DNA from: Aspergillus flavus
Taxonomy: Eukaryota; Ascomycota; Eurotiomycetes; Eurotiales; Aspergillaceae
Assembly (NCBI RefSeq): GCF_009017415.1
Contig: NC_092408.1
Span: 4,340,001-4,404,000, forward strand
Direction: 5' to 3'
DNA: 64,000 nucleotides
Part shown: positions 11,840 through 22,005 of the stretch, one piece after another
How positions within the stretch are numbered: the first letter of the stretch is position 1
Layout: each line of letters starts with the position of its first letter
Program-made: the position numbers and the translations under genes
The notes under the pieces: model-generated
Told to the model about the DNA's origin: nothing
The model's database searches: none
The model's input: only the letters and a program-made list of their open reading frames with translations

Positions 11840-12510
11840 CTGCCTCATCTGAACTTCGACAGTCACCAAGGTACGACTCCATCATACATTCTCCCTCTGT
11901 TAGCGTCGTACCATGTGTTGGTGATTCTCCTTCACTGCCCCTTTGTCGCGGAAGGCCATCTCCACAATACACCCCCATTCATCACGATTAACTCGTTCCG
12001 TGCCTGCGCCACGGTGGCATCAGCTATCATTCGACTGCTCCACAGCTATGACGGGACCTTCTCCATCCGCCGCGCACCCTTTTTGATATCCTACGCCACG
12101 TATGTGGCGGCTAGGATCATCGTGTGGATTGCCGACAAGGAGGAAGAGGATAGTCAGGCACATCCCGGTTTACGGGCCTTCTGTCCATGTTAAATGAAAA
12201 CTGAGAGACGAACTGGGTCTTCCGGTGCGCCAAGAACGTCATTATCCACATGATGAAGCGGATGGGCGTTTTCTTGGTAGGACTCATAGCAGTCTGGAAG
12301 GGGCCTATACCGGTCCGGCAGATAAAGATCCCTTTTCCAGTCTGAACACGCTGTTAATACCCGCAACAATGACCCCTGGCATCAGCCGCGGGGAGGCTAT
12401 CTAGCTGGGTCCGTTTGTTCGGCCAATCCCGACACCGCGGAGCTCGATATGGACATGATCATCCGGAGATTTATCACGCAGGGGAATTACGGGATGACCA
12501 TCTCATATAC
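11840..12510 (+). pseudogene. Remnant of a fungal transcription factor (C-terminal part)
   Basis: One frame from 11840 to 12193 reads LPHLNFDSHQG, then HVLVILLHCPFVAEGHLH, SFRACATVASAIIRLLHSYD and FSIRRAPFLISYATYVAA. This is the wording of the conserved middle-to-C-terminal region of Zn2Cys6 regulators, where such factors carry ILLHRPF and CxxAAxxI segments. After a stop at 12191 the likeness continues in a second frame (WVFRCAKNVIIHMMKRMGVF, from about 12210, itself preceded by a TGA) and again near 12440 (DMIIRRFITQGNYG). No zinc-cluster exon is found upstream. Frame changes and stops make this a decayed gene fragment. Target genes cannot be guessed. Confidence 0.7.
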
Positions 12511-13342
12511 GTGGTCTCCTCCAATTGCAACAGTGTCAGGGCGGAAGAGCCGCGGCCAGTCGGACTGGGTCCCCTCAGGGGGTTCCATCGGACCATCGGC
12601 ATCGTAGTGGGGTCGTTTTGTTTCACGATATGTTATTTGGATTCAATGGATTCGGACAAGACCTGTCAGGATAGAGGGATAAATCATGAGGGAAAGTTCG
12701 ATTCTCTGCCGATGTTGACAACGACATCAGTTGTACGTGCACACCAAGCTCCGTCATGGACCGGTACTAGTCGTATACCGAGGCCTGTAGAATCTATTTA
12801 TCAGGGAGGGGGCGCAGCAGTGGGGATCAAGTGGCGGTGACTGTGTTTCTGCCCCATCTTTCTCCGACAAGATTTCCCCCTTTTGAGTCAAGTGTGGCGT
12901 CATATCCTATATTTACTTCTAGTGATGCTCCACGTTGACTAGACCCCCCATTTTTGAGACTGGGCCAGAGGAGGGCTTCTCATGCTATGTCGCTCCTGAA
13001 GAATAGGTGGCCTCAACTGAAATCTGTACCGAAGGAGGTAAACAACAGTTTCCACGGGACGGTTGACCCCCTTCGAGAGGGTATACTGTAAACACAATAC
13101 ACAGTACCGTGTAGAATTCCGATCCGTTTGGGTCCACGCAGCCAGTGGCGTAAGGCCTTAACCAATGACTGCCGCAAAAGCCGAAACGCCGGTGGGACTT
13201 GGGCAAGACTTGTCCAATGGCACATCGAGAGCATCGCCGAGACCGGCTGACAAAGCTTAGCGATGCTTAGCCTCTGGTGTGGGGTTTCAGACTAGTCCGA
13301 CTAGTTGGACACGACTAGGATTAATTTCTCATAACAATAACC
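12511..13342. other. Intergenic region upstream of cipC
   Basis: No gene supported. Near 13290 there is a cluster of CTAGTCC/GACTAGT words (GACTAGTCCGACTAGTT) forming small inverted repeats of unknown meaning. Confidence 0.5.
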
Positions 13343-13465
13343 CCCCCAAGAGGGGCAGGTCAGCTCGCACTACTCTTTATAAACCCCTCTTCCCCCTTTT
13401 CTTCTTCATCTCATCACCATCTCTCTCTCCTCAGTAACTACATCATCACACATCTTTCATTCACC
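13343..13465 (+). promoter_or_regulatory. cipC core promoter with TATA box and stress-element-like sites
   Basis: A TATAAA box lies at 13378-13383, followed by a long C/T-rich leader up to the ATG at 13466, the layout of strongly expressed fungal genes. AGGGG at 13351-13355 and CCCCT at 13384-13388 match the STRE core bound by Msn2/4-type zinc fingers. Regulation by stress is inferred from these sites and from the known inducibility of CipC. Confidence 0.55.
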
Positions 13466-13968
13466 ATGGGTTGGTTCAGTATGTCTCCCTATCCCTCACC
13501 TTCTCAATCTTATTTTCGCCTGCCTGTACTGATTGAATCCCGTAGGCGACGACAGCGAGCAGGCTCAGCACTACGAGCGGTTCAACAACTACAACGGTAG
13601 CGAGGAGCACAAGGCCTCGTTCACCCATGAACTCATCGCCGGTGCCGCCTCCTTCGAGGCTATGAAGGCCTACAACGACCACTGTGAGAAGAACGGTACG
13701 TTGAATCCATCTACCTTTCTCTCTCACTTCCTCTCCCATCACCTCATTTCTCTTGCTCTCTCCATATTTATTCCCGGACATATACTAACAAAAGATTGGA
13801 ATAGGCCAGCCCCAGAGCCACGAGACTGCCAAGGAGCTCCTGGCCGGATTCGCCGGTGCCTTTATCGACCGTGAGGTTGAGACCAAGGGTCTTGACTTCA
13901 TCGACCGGGAGAAGGCTAAGCGCCACGCCGAGCAACAGCTCAATGAGGCCTCCGGTCGTGACTGGTAA
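13466..13968 (+). CDS. cipC: CipC-like stress/antibiotic-response protein
   Basis: Three exons, 13466-13478, 13546-13695 and 13805-13968, give 108 residues. The first exon codes only MGWF plus one base, as is typical for this gene. The protein begins MGWFSDDSEQAQHYERF and carries HKASFTHELIAGAASFEAMKAYNDH and HETAKELLAGFAGAFIDREVETKGLDFIDREKAKRHAEQQ, the DUF3759 signature of CipC, first described as concanamycin-induced in Aspergillus. It is a small soluble, charged helical protein; its biochemical role is not established. The gene is convergent with the one at 14097-14691 and 129 bases separate their stop codons. A strong core promoter precedes it. Recognition is firm. Confidence 0.95.
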
Positions 13969-14096
13969 ACGTCTCCGTTCGCGGGAAGCAGCTATGATTG
14001 TGTTTTTGTCCTAGCTCTGTCGATATATACCAATTTGCATATCAATATACCACATGTCTTTTTTTCATCGGGAAACACAGCAAAACAGGAGAGGAT

Positions 14097-14691
14097 CTAG
14101 ATAAAATGCACCTCATCTCGATCAATGCCCCCATTCCGCACCAATTCATCCAACCGATCCTTTGTCCGCTTCGCCACGGCCCGGCCATACTCCGGTCCCA
14201 CCGGAATTGACGACGGCGTTTTGGCCGGATCAACCTTGAGCCAGGCCACTGGTTTGGTATCCGGTCCCTGACTTGCAGCACGGATCTCCTGTAAATCAGT
14301 CTGGGTATATCCGCCACCCATGATGATCGCTGCAGGGGATTTGTCTGTTTCTGTAGATGTAGTCGAACCCGTCTGACGAAGTAATGCAGGAATTTCACTC
14401 TTCGCCGTAGCAGGCGAGAGGAAGAGATGCGTTACTATATGATGTACTCGGTCAACCATCGACAAAATTCGTATACTCAGCAAAACAGCACATAACAAAC
14501 GAATACACATATCACAGATACAAGATACAAGATAGAAATTAGAAAATACCTTCATATTCAGGCTGCAATTCTTCCCTGACAACGTCTCCGATCTGACTTG
14601 TTCTTCCGCAGACGATGACTGGTATTCCTGCCGGGGGTTTTCCGGTAGTACTGAAGAGTCGAGCTGCTGCGGGGATTGTTCTGGAGAACAT
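14097..14691 (-). CDS. Small Rossmann-like protein, probably mitochondrial
   Basis: Two exons on the minus strand, 14550-14691 and 14097-14446, give 163 residues; the intron runs from GTATTT to CGAG, and the join restores QPEYEVHHIVTHLF. The ATG at 14691 opens MFSRTIPAAARLFSTTGK, rich in Arg, Ser and Ala without acids, which looks like a mitochondrial presequence. Then comes PVIVCGRTSQIGDVVREEL, a beta-strand plus glycine-turn resembling the first beta-alpha unit of an NAD-binding fold, and AAIIMGGGYTQTDLQEIR. I do not recognise an enzyme family; fungal homologues are usually annotated hypothetical. Convergent with cipC. Confidence 0.75.
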
Positions 14692-16049
14692 TTCCGGGAT
14701 TGTTGTTTGGTTGAATTCGGTTGATACTTTTTATCCCGTTGTTGATATGAATGGATGGATATTTATGAATGTCTGTTCTTTTTTTTTTTTTTTATCTTTT
14801 TTTTTTTGGTATTTCGGTTAGTATGTGATTGGGGGTTTCGTCTGATTATCAGATATGATTGAAATATGAAGAGAAAAGAAATATGTATATGATCTGCAAT
14901 TATGCTGATGCTGTCGGCGGTTTATAAATAAATGGCTATGAATACGAGGTGCGGGGCAATTTGTCCACTGCCTCGCTGGATTTGTAATCGTTCGGTGTTA
15001 TGGGTAATTGTCATGGATAAATCAGTTGTTTAGATGGGTAGAGGCAGAACTAGTATTGTTTGGAAATATGTGGGTGACATAGAAGGTGCAAGCAATCGCA
15101 GAATATAAGTGAAATCATCTAAATAATCTAGGTATGCTCCGTGGTGCATCAAGTCCGAATGACTTTAGGACGGGGAAAAGTACTGGCAGGATGGCAAGGC
15201 GGTGGTCTTGTGTGAACCAATGAGATGATATCATTTATGGAGTACAGTGATAGTCCTTTTCTGTATACTTTTACATGGTATAAAGTCGAGGTACTTTCAA
15301 TTGGACATCTATATGGTTGGCTAAAATGGTATTGGATACTAGAATATTCCTGAAAAGTGTGGCTGACATTATACCAATTAATTTATCCTTACTCAAATTA
15401 CCGACGATATATAGCCGGAAATTGAATACTGACATAGCGAGCCAAAGACAAGAAAATAAGGTCTTCGTTGGCATTCGACGAAGCAGCGCCATGAGGAAGT
15501 AGGATGGCTCACCTCTTCCCTTAAAAAGCACGAAGGGGTATAAGCTAGAGCTCATGGGAGAAACGTCAATGCAAGGTGATAGTGGCAGGCACTAAGTCGA
15601 ACATTGAGCATCTATATTTAAAACTCACTCTACCCTTCAATTGTGTACCTATATTGTTGGAAGCATTGAATAAGAGCAAATTCACTACAAATCGGCAAAG
15701 AATATAATTAACTTGAGAAGATATACATACTAGTTAACGTAACAAATGATCACCACGGACTTCAGGTCGGACTCAATAATGCCACGTATTATAGCTAAAG
15801 AGATTACGAGGCCAAGCGTAAGCACTAGGCCTCAACGTTTCTTTTAGTTGACTGTCTTACGAGATCATATCTTGATTTCAAATCTCAGAATTCAAATTAC
15901 ATAACCTGAAGGCAACCACGATTCGACTTACTAGAAATGGTGACCGGATATCACTTGTATACGCAAATACGAATTTTAACATGATAGTGCCATTAAACCC
16001 TCTCCCTTGACTCACATACCCCAAAACGAGGCATAAGCGGAGAAACACC
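14692..16049. other. AT-rich intergenic region
   Basis: Contains long T runs at 14779-14810 immediately upstream of the minus-strand gene and otherwise low-complexity AT-rich sequence. Short frames, including one on the minus strand at 15271-15555, have no family likeness and are not called. Confidence 0.6.
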
Positions 16050-16825
16050 ATGGCGTTCATCAAGATCGAAATCATTTCAGACGCAATCTGTCCCTGGGTA
16101 AGTGTATCAGTCTTAACAGTTACAGTACGATAGCTCATCCGCCAAAGTGCTACATAGGATATCGAAACCTTCAAAAGGCAATCTCCTTATACCGCAAGAC
16201 CTACCCCGGCTGCTCGAAAAACACTATAGAAGTGTGGTGGAAACCATACTTCATCGACCAAGAACCGCCAAAGGAAAGCATCTTAATACAAGGTCAGTCT
16301 TCGATGCTATGGTACGCACGACACTGCGAAGAGCCGAACCTAACTCAGAGGCTAGACCGTATGCTCCGCCGCATGGATCCCAAAATGGTAGCAGCGGCCC
16401 AGACCCGCTTGAAGCGTGTAGGTGCGGATGCCGGGATCCGATTCAAGCTTGGTGGGTATATCGGGTCGTCTAGACTAGCACATCAGCTGCTGTATCTGGC
16501 CGCGCGGGAGGGGAGTGAGCTGCAGTGTCGGGTTTCAGAGTTGCTCTTCCACTACCAGTTTGAGGAGGAGACCGATATTAGCCAATTAGATACCGTGATT
16601 GCTGTTGGGGTACAGGCTGGACTTCGTGAAGATGATGTCCGAGAGTGGCTAGCTAGTAGTGCTGGAGTGGCGGAAATGGAAGCTGAAGCGAAGAAGGCAA
16701 GGGCTGACGGAGTTACTGGTGTGCCCCATTTTGTTATCGGGGGAAAGCATCATATGGAGGGTGCTATGGATATGTCGGAACTGTTTGAGGCCTTTGTTGC
16801 TGTTAGAGAAGGACAGTCGAGTTAG
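16050..16825 (+). CDS. DsbA/FrnE-family thiol oxidoreductase-like protein
   Basis: Two exons, 16050-16097 and 16148-16825, give 241 residues. It has the thioredoxin-like fold with a helical insert used by DsbA, FrnE and 2-hydroxychromene-2-carboxylate isomerase. The N-terminal strand and active site read IKIEIISDAICPWCYIG, so the CPWC pair is intact; the 50-nt intron falls exactly between the Trp and the second Cys codons. Further family features are FKLGGYIGSSRLAHQL near residue 115 and GVTGVPHFVIGGKHHMEGA near residue 200, with the expected cis-proline. There is no signal peptide, so it is probably cytosolic. The segment around ILIQGQSSMLWYARHCEEP is longer than usual; GTCAGT inside it could be a splice donor, but the frame stays open without it. 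The substrate is unknown. Confidence 0.88.
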
Positions 16826-19800
16826 TGAGATGACGTTCCGAGCGTTTGAAACTTTAACGTTAGAGCGTCAACTATCCCAGGTTCGCGCCTTTTCATCGTC
16901 AATTGTGCACATACAGACCATCCCTGGTGCATTGAATGTGCGTCCAAATTCCCTCTGAGAACTGAAGGTATTTAATACAAACCATAGAGGGTTGTCAAAC
17001 TGAGGCCTGATGAGGATCATCTCTATACTATCATAGTATTGGACTGTACGAAACCGCCATATCAACTGCAACAATAGATAGTGCGTGCGTCTTCGCCATT
17101 CTCATTGGAATCACATGAAGTATTGCCAGTGATAGTTCAGTTCCAGGTGGCCAGGGTTCAGCTCTCTTTCAGGTGTCGTATATGTCTCTGAGAGAATTGT
17201 ATCCACCACTCTTGACAGGCACATGCGTTTGCACACAATATTGAAACAATACCCAACAATATGAATAATGGATATTGAAGATCTTACCGGAAGAGGTAAA
17301 CGGTAAATGCCGCCATCTACCCTGGAAATATTCCTCTTATAATCTTCACCCAGTACTGGAAATAGAAAGGTCTAGGCAACCAACGTTAGTGCTTACCTAC
17401 TGCAGCATTTGCTTGAGCAGCCAATCGTAGAGCCATGCTTCTGGAATTCGGCAACAGAAGGATTATGAGCAGGCATAAGGACAGGGATAACAATCCTTCA
17501 TTTGATTCACTCAAACTCTGACGATTACTGTTGGCACTTTGTCTCCACATAAGGCGTCCTGTCAATCCTTTCTTGCGCGGCAGCCCACTTGAAATCCTGT
17601 TTGACGTGAGGAATTAAAAGGAAAATCCTCTTTCGAGTAATTAGTATGTTCCTCACTTCTATACCAGCCTCGGTACATCGAGTTGTTAGGGTTGTCTGCA
17701 TGTGTGGTAATGTTTCCAAGTGGCTACCTCGCCTCCACTGTGGCCCGAACGCATTGGGACCCGCGTACCATGTCCGGCTAAAATAAGCACAACAGCCAAC
17801 AATCATGTACTATGGGCATATTATCAACTGTTTTTATAACTTAAATACCTTTGAGAAAGCACATTACGCAACAGGACTGCTTTCTCATTTTATCTGATTA
17901 AGAGTCATAACTGGTGACGATATCACAGCCTTGGATTAGTTATCCGGAACCCTCCTTGTGAGCCTTGGCAACTAGAAGTACCCTCAATAAAGCAGGATTC
18001 AATACTAGTATAGGCCATGGGTTGAGATCCTTCAGACGATGGGTCTAGTCATAGATAAACACAAAGACGAAATCCAACTATGAGACAAGGAGATTGGTGA
18101 TCTAAAGCCGTCGAGGATCCACTATCTACTTCCCGCATATATTAATCCAGGGTCCTTGTCAAGTATGTGATCGACATCAGCAGTGGCGTATAACTAGCCT
18201 TGAAGAAGCGAATGATATGCACCTTGGAGAAAGTCTTGCCGCTGTAGGCGAGAGGGATTGTGGGTAAAACTGCATTATTGCTACTGGTTATCTTAATAAA
18301 TAATATCAAAAAGCTCATGCTGCTAAGTTCTGTTGGTAATGTTTTCATCGAGACAAGGGTAGTGATCCCGTTGATCTTACTATTTTATCGTACTTTGTGC
18401 CATGTGTAAATCTTGATTAGATATTGCTTCTCGACTAGTACTATTGCTCCTTCAGCCATGTTGTTCCTGTTAAGGAAGGTTCGCCGATAAATTAAGTATC
18501 ACTCGAAGAATGACTTAGTCGTTATTGAGGCCTTCGTCGGAGCATCTTTAACCCTGTAAAGAATCTCTCTATCCGCGAGCGTTAAACAATTCATGGACGC
18601 TCTTATCCCATAACAGAATTATTCCCTCGTCACTTGTTCATGCACTGCATATAGGTGGCAATGGCGTTCTGGGTGAGACTACTAGATTGGAACAATATAT
18701 GGTATTTGTCAGCTACCATAGAGAGCTTTCACGGAGACGTACGTCCAATCATCTCAATTAATCCCAGCTATGATTCACGTAGTTTAGCTCCTTGAATACA
18801 TTAAGAGCTTCGGCTCGTTCCGACGGTCATTTACTCGGAATAGCTTACCCGGGAGGATTCTACTCCCACCACAGATAACAGGATGCAGGGATGAATGGAC
18901 AACATCAACAACCTTGCAGCTAGAACCGGACGGACCTGCCCTCTTGTAACGCTTCTCGAGTGCAGAAATGTTCTCGTGAGACGCGGCCTGTATTTTAGCT
19001 CGGTCGGTACGTCGGCATTGAACTTAGCGTGTTTCGGTCCTCGGACGGATGTGCGTTCGACACTGCAGAGTTCCAACGGTTACTGCCATTGCAATGTGAG
19101 TCTGAGACTTAACACGTTTAGAATCATAGGGTACTCATGTACGCAGCTATTTTGGAGCCATGTCAAGCAGCCGTTGTCCCGTCCGGGTTGGTACTCGGTA
19201 GGAATAGCATTATTACTTGCATCCCCTGAATCACCTTCACCGTGGGCATTATCCGGAATTTTCTCATACAGAAACCACCAGCCATATAGCAAGCTCGGAA
19301 GCCAATCAGCAGTTCAACACAGCCTGTTAATCTCGTTGTGGTTGTTTGCTGATATCAAACAGTAGGCACGGATAAGGCACACCGTGCCCCTACCATACTT
19401 GTAGGAGTGATACGATAGATAAGACATACGAGCGGACTTAGGGCCGCAGCAGCGAACATCCCTGCCACTAATATATTCATTAATTTGCAAATCCTGTAGG
19501 GTCGGTGGGCCGGGCATCATGCACGGTATTTAATTCCTCAGTGATAAGTCTAGAGCCAGCCCTAATCCCTGTCGATCTCCACTAAGCCGGATTTGCCGTA
19601 TGCCGAGCAAGAAGTGATTGGGTGGATATGAGGCTTATGTTTGCGACGGATTTTAGATATATTAGCATGTTGTAAGATATTGGTTGGATTGCGAGTTCCT
19701 AGTCAAGGTGCTGGTCGAGGCCATCTTTCGTGCGGTTCGTGCTTTCTGATTTTTTTGGGGAATTGATATCCAGAGGATGGAGGGTGGGTCGTTGGAGGGC

Positions 19801-19975
19801 AGATAGATAGGCGTCAATCATTTGATCTAGTCCTGTGAGTAATATAGGGTCTGATGCTCTATTTGCTAAAACTGAAAATCACATTCTCTAATATCTAAAG
19901 CATCTATCTCTCGTAATCAGGAACTCATTAGCGCTACACGAAACCACTTGCTATCGAATAGTCACCGAGCCCCAC
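16826..19975. other. 3.1-kb gene-poor stretch
   Basis: The longest open frames (17525-17806 minus, 93 residues; 18895-19365 plus, 156 residues) have no motif, no signal and no splice support. I regard the stretch as intergenic or old debris; no transposon ends or rRNA/tRNA features were seen. Confidence 0.55.
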
Positions 19976-21262
19976 TTAGTTTGCAGTCACTAGTGAAACA
20001 TAGGTCTGCAAGTTGCTAGTGTGGTGCTCGCCCAGCCCTGGCTTATCGCCAATCTCCTTGCTGTGGGTGTGGAAGGCGCTGCTCACAGTGAAGCGTACGC
20101 CATTCCACTCCCGAACCACACCGTGCCGTCGGCGCGCAATGTCATTGATCAGAGGAACCACTTCCTCGGCAGCCGTTACAACGTTGCTCACCTTGCCGGG
20201 GAAGATGTGGATCACGCCGTCTTTTTCAAACGTCAAACTGCTTCGGAATTCGGATGTGGTCTTTAACTTGGCCAGGACACTGCCCTTCCAGCCGCGGTAC
20301 TGGAACCGATCGAGAAATCCGGGCCAGAACCGGGTAATCTCCCGCTCACAGTGGGGCTTGATCCGAGCAGCGATAGCTTCCTCGTCCAGACTATCCAGAA
20401 GCTCTTGACCCTCCTCGTGACGGTCGAATGATCCGAGGATGGTGTAACTGCCGTGTGTCAAGATATACTTCTTCTGAAGGGGCTCGTTTGTGTCGATCGC
20501 CGGCATCACGCAGGGAAACCAGCCATCCATGACAATGAAGGAAAGAGGCTTTTCCTGTGGCTGCTGGTCTTCGTAAACGAGAGCAATACAGGTCTGATAG
20601 GTGATGCCAATGTCAACCGGAAGAGCATCTGCAATATTTTGTGGCAGAAGGCTGGTATAACCGGTGGCGTTGATCACTACGTCAAAGACGTACTGCCCGT
20701 CCCCGGTTTGAATGCGGTTGGTGTCCTCGGTGTGGATGATACGGTCGACTGTTGCATTGAGGTGCACGTAGATGCCTGCACGACCAAGTTTCTCTTTGAA
20801 TGTATTCCGGAGTCGGTCGCCAATAGCGACGCTGGGTTCATCCAGATTGTATGCGCTGATGAGGCCCTGGAAACCATTCGCCTTCGGATCAACCGCAGTA
20901 CACTCAGGAGATTCGTAGCATACATCCCTGAATGCCTCATCCGAGACCTTCGATGGGTTCCCCAGAGCGTCCGCTTCGCCGTGTGCATATATCGCGGATT
21001 CATGGTGGACGACTAGTTCGGGATACGTCTCACAGAACTTGACCAAGGCTTCACGGCAGCTGTCTCGAGTTGCTTTAGACCGAGGGTAGTGTGGCCCCTT
21101 GTGCAAGCGGATACCAAAGTTTCCTGAGACGCCTTGAAAGATATCAGGCTTCTGCTCGAACAAAGAAACTCGGTGGCCCTGTTTCTTGAGCTCTAAAGCA
21201 AGATGGCAGCCGTTCCATCCGCCACCGACGATGCCGACCCTTAGCTGTGTCGCGACACGCAT
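19976..21262 (-). CDS. FAD-dependent oxidoreductase (DAO-like)
   Basis: Single exon, 428 residues. A Rossmann FAD-binding motif opens the protein (LRVGIVGGGWNGCHLALELKKQGHRVSLFEQ, residues 8-38: GxGxxG with a terminal acidic residue), followed by a substrate-domain pattern FGIRLHKGPHYPRS. The second conserved FAD strand, VFDVVINATGYTSLLP, lies near residue 200, and a late FPGKVSNVVTAAEEVVPL closes the fold. No signal peptide or membrane segment, so it is soluble. It resembles the NAD(P)/FAD-binding fold of the D-amino-acid-oxidase group, but the substrate cannot be read. The gene is divergent from a Zn2Cys6 regulator, which is followed by a drug-type transporter, the usual make-up of a small regulated metabolic cluster. 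Confidence 0.88.
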   Translation of the reverse strand: MRVATQLRVGIVGGGWNGCHLALELKKQGHRVSLFEQKPDIFQGVSGNFGIRLHKGPHYPRSKATRDSCREALVKFCETYPELVVHHESAIYAHGEADALGNPSKVSDEAFRDVCYESPECTAVDPKANGFQGLISAYNLDEPSVAIGDRLRNTFKEKLGRAGIYVHLNATVDRIIHTEDTNRIQTGDGQYVFDVVINATGYTSLLPQNIADALPVDIGITYQTCIALVYEDQQPQEKPLSFIVMDGWFPCVMPAIDTNEPLQKKYILTHGSYTILGSFDRHEEGQELLDSLDEEAIAARIKPHCEREITRFWPGFLDRFQYRGWKGSVLAKLKTTSEFRSSLTFEKDGVIHIFPGKVSNVVTAAEEVVPLINDIARRRHGVVREWNGVRFTVSSAFHTHSKEIGDKPGLGEHHTSNLQTYVSLVTAN

Positions 21263-22005
21263 TATGAAGAGGCAGGTAGTTATAGTCTAGAGATGGTTAT
21301 GTTCGGTTCAAGAATCTTGAGAAGAATGATTGTTGAAGTGTAGAGGCATACCCCCAAAGGATCTCCATCGCTTTATATCCTTCCCTTCAGCAAGATAGCT
21401 TGACTCACTCCCATGGGCATGTCAAAAATGGTCCTTCCCTGATTGTAACCCAACCTTGCCGGATAACGACACATGCACCCTGAAGCCAATTGCATCCAAT
21501 GTGATACGAACGGATGAGGTGGAATGAGCGGCAAAGTCGGGATAGATGATTGTCGACGACTCTAGAAGATCGTAACATACTGAATGAGCGTTTAATGCAT
21601 GTCAGCGCTTGATAATGTCACATCCGCGGCGATGCATCCGCAAGACAGTATCCAATGAGAGGGTGGGGGGATGGCACGAAAGGAAGCGCACTAGTCGGGA
21701 TGTGCAGCCTTTGCAGTGGACAGTGCGCCCTGCAGAAAACAGAAAAATAACATTCTGCAGGTATGGTATCATCGCTTAAGGATTCCAATCCTAGCAGATA
21801 CCCGTCGGGGGATAACGGGATCCCGAATTAGGGTTATCCAGTTCCAGCGTTGGAGCCGCGCGTCGGAGTTAACATTTATTCCGACTGCCCGATAACCTCG
21901 TACTTTTGCCCCCGTCGTTCTGACTCTCCCGAACCCCCCACTGATAGACCAACGTCGACTGCGATAGATCCCCTTCTTTCCGCGATAACCCTGTAGTGCA
22001 GCGTA
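21263..22005. promoter_or_regulatory. Divergent promoter between FAD oxidoreductase and regulator
   Basis: Contains the inverted pair GGATAAC (21810-21816) and GTTATCC (21833-21839), enclosing the palindrome CGGGATCCCG (21816-21825). GATAA cores occur again at 21890 and 21983. GATA sites are bound by AreA-type nitrogen regulators, so nitrogen control of this pair is possible but unproven. Confidence 0.4.

Noticed and set aside
12670..12720. GTTCGATTC word suggesting a tRNA B box.
   Set aside because: No acceptor or anticodon stem could be formed around it.
17525..17806. 93-residue minus-strand frame with basic and aromatic segments.
   Set aside because: No family recognised and no exon continuation on either side.
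18895..19365. 156-residue plus-strand frame in a gene-poor region.
   Set aside because: No motif, signal peptide or splice context; the composition looks like random open sequence.
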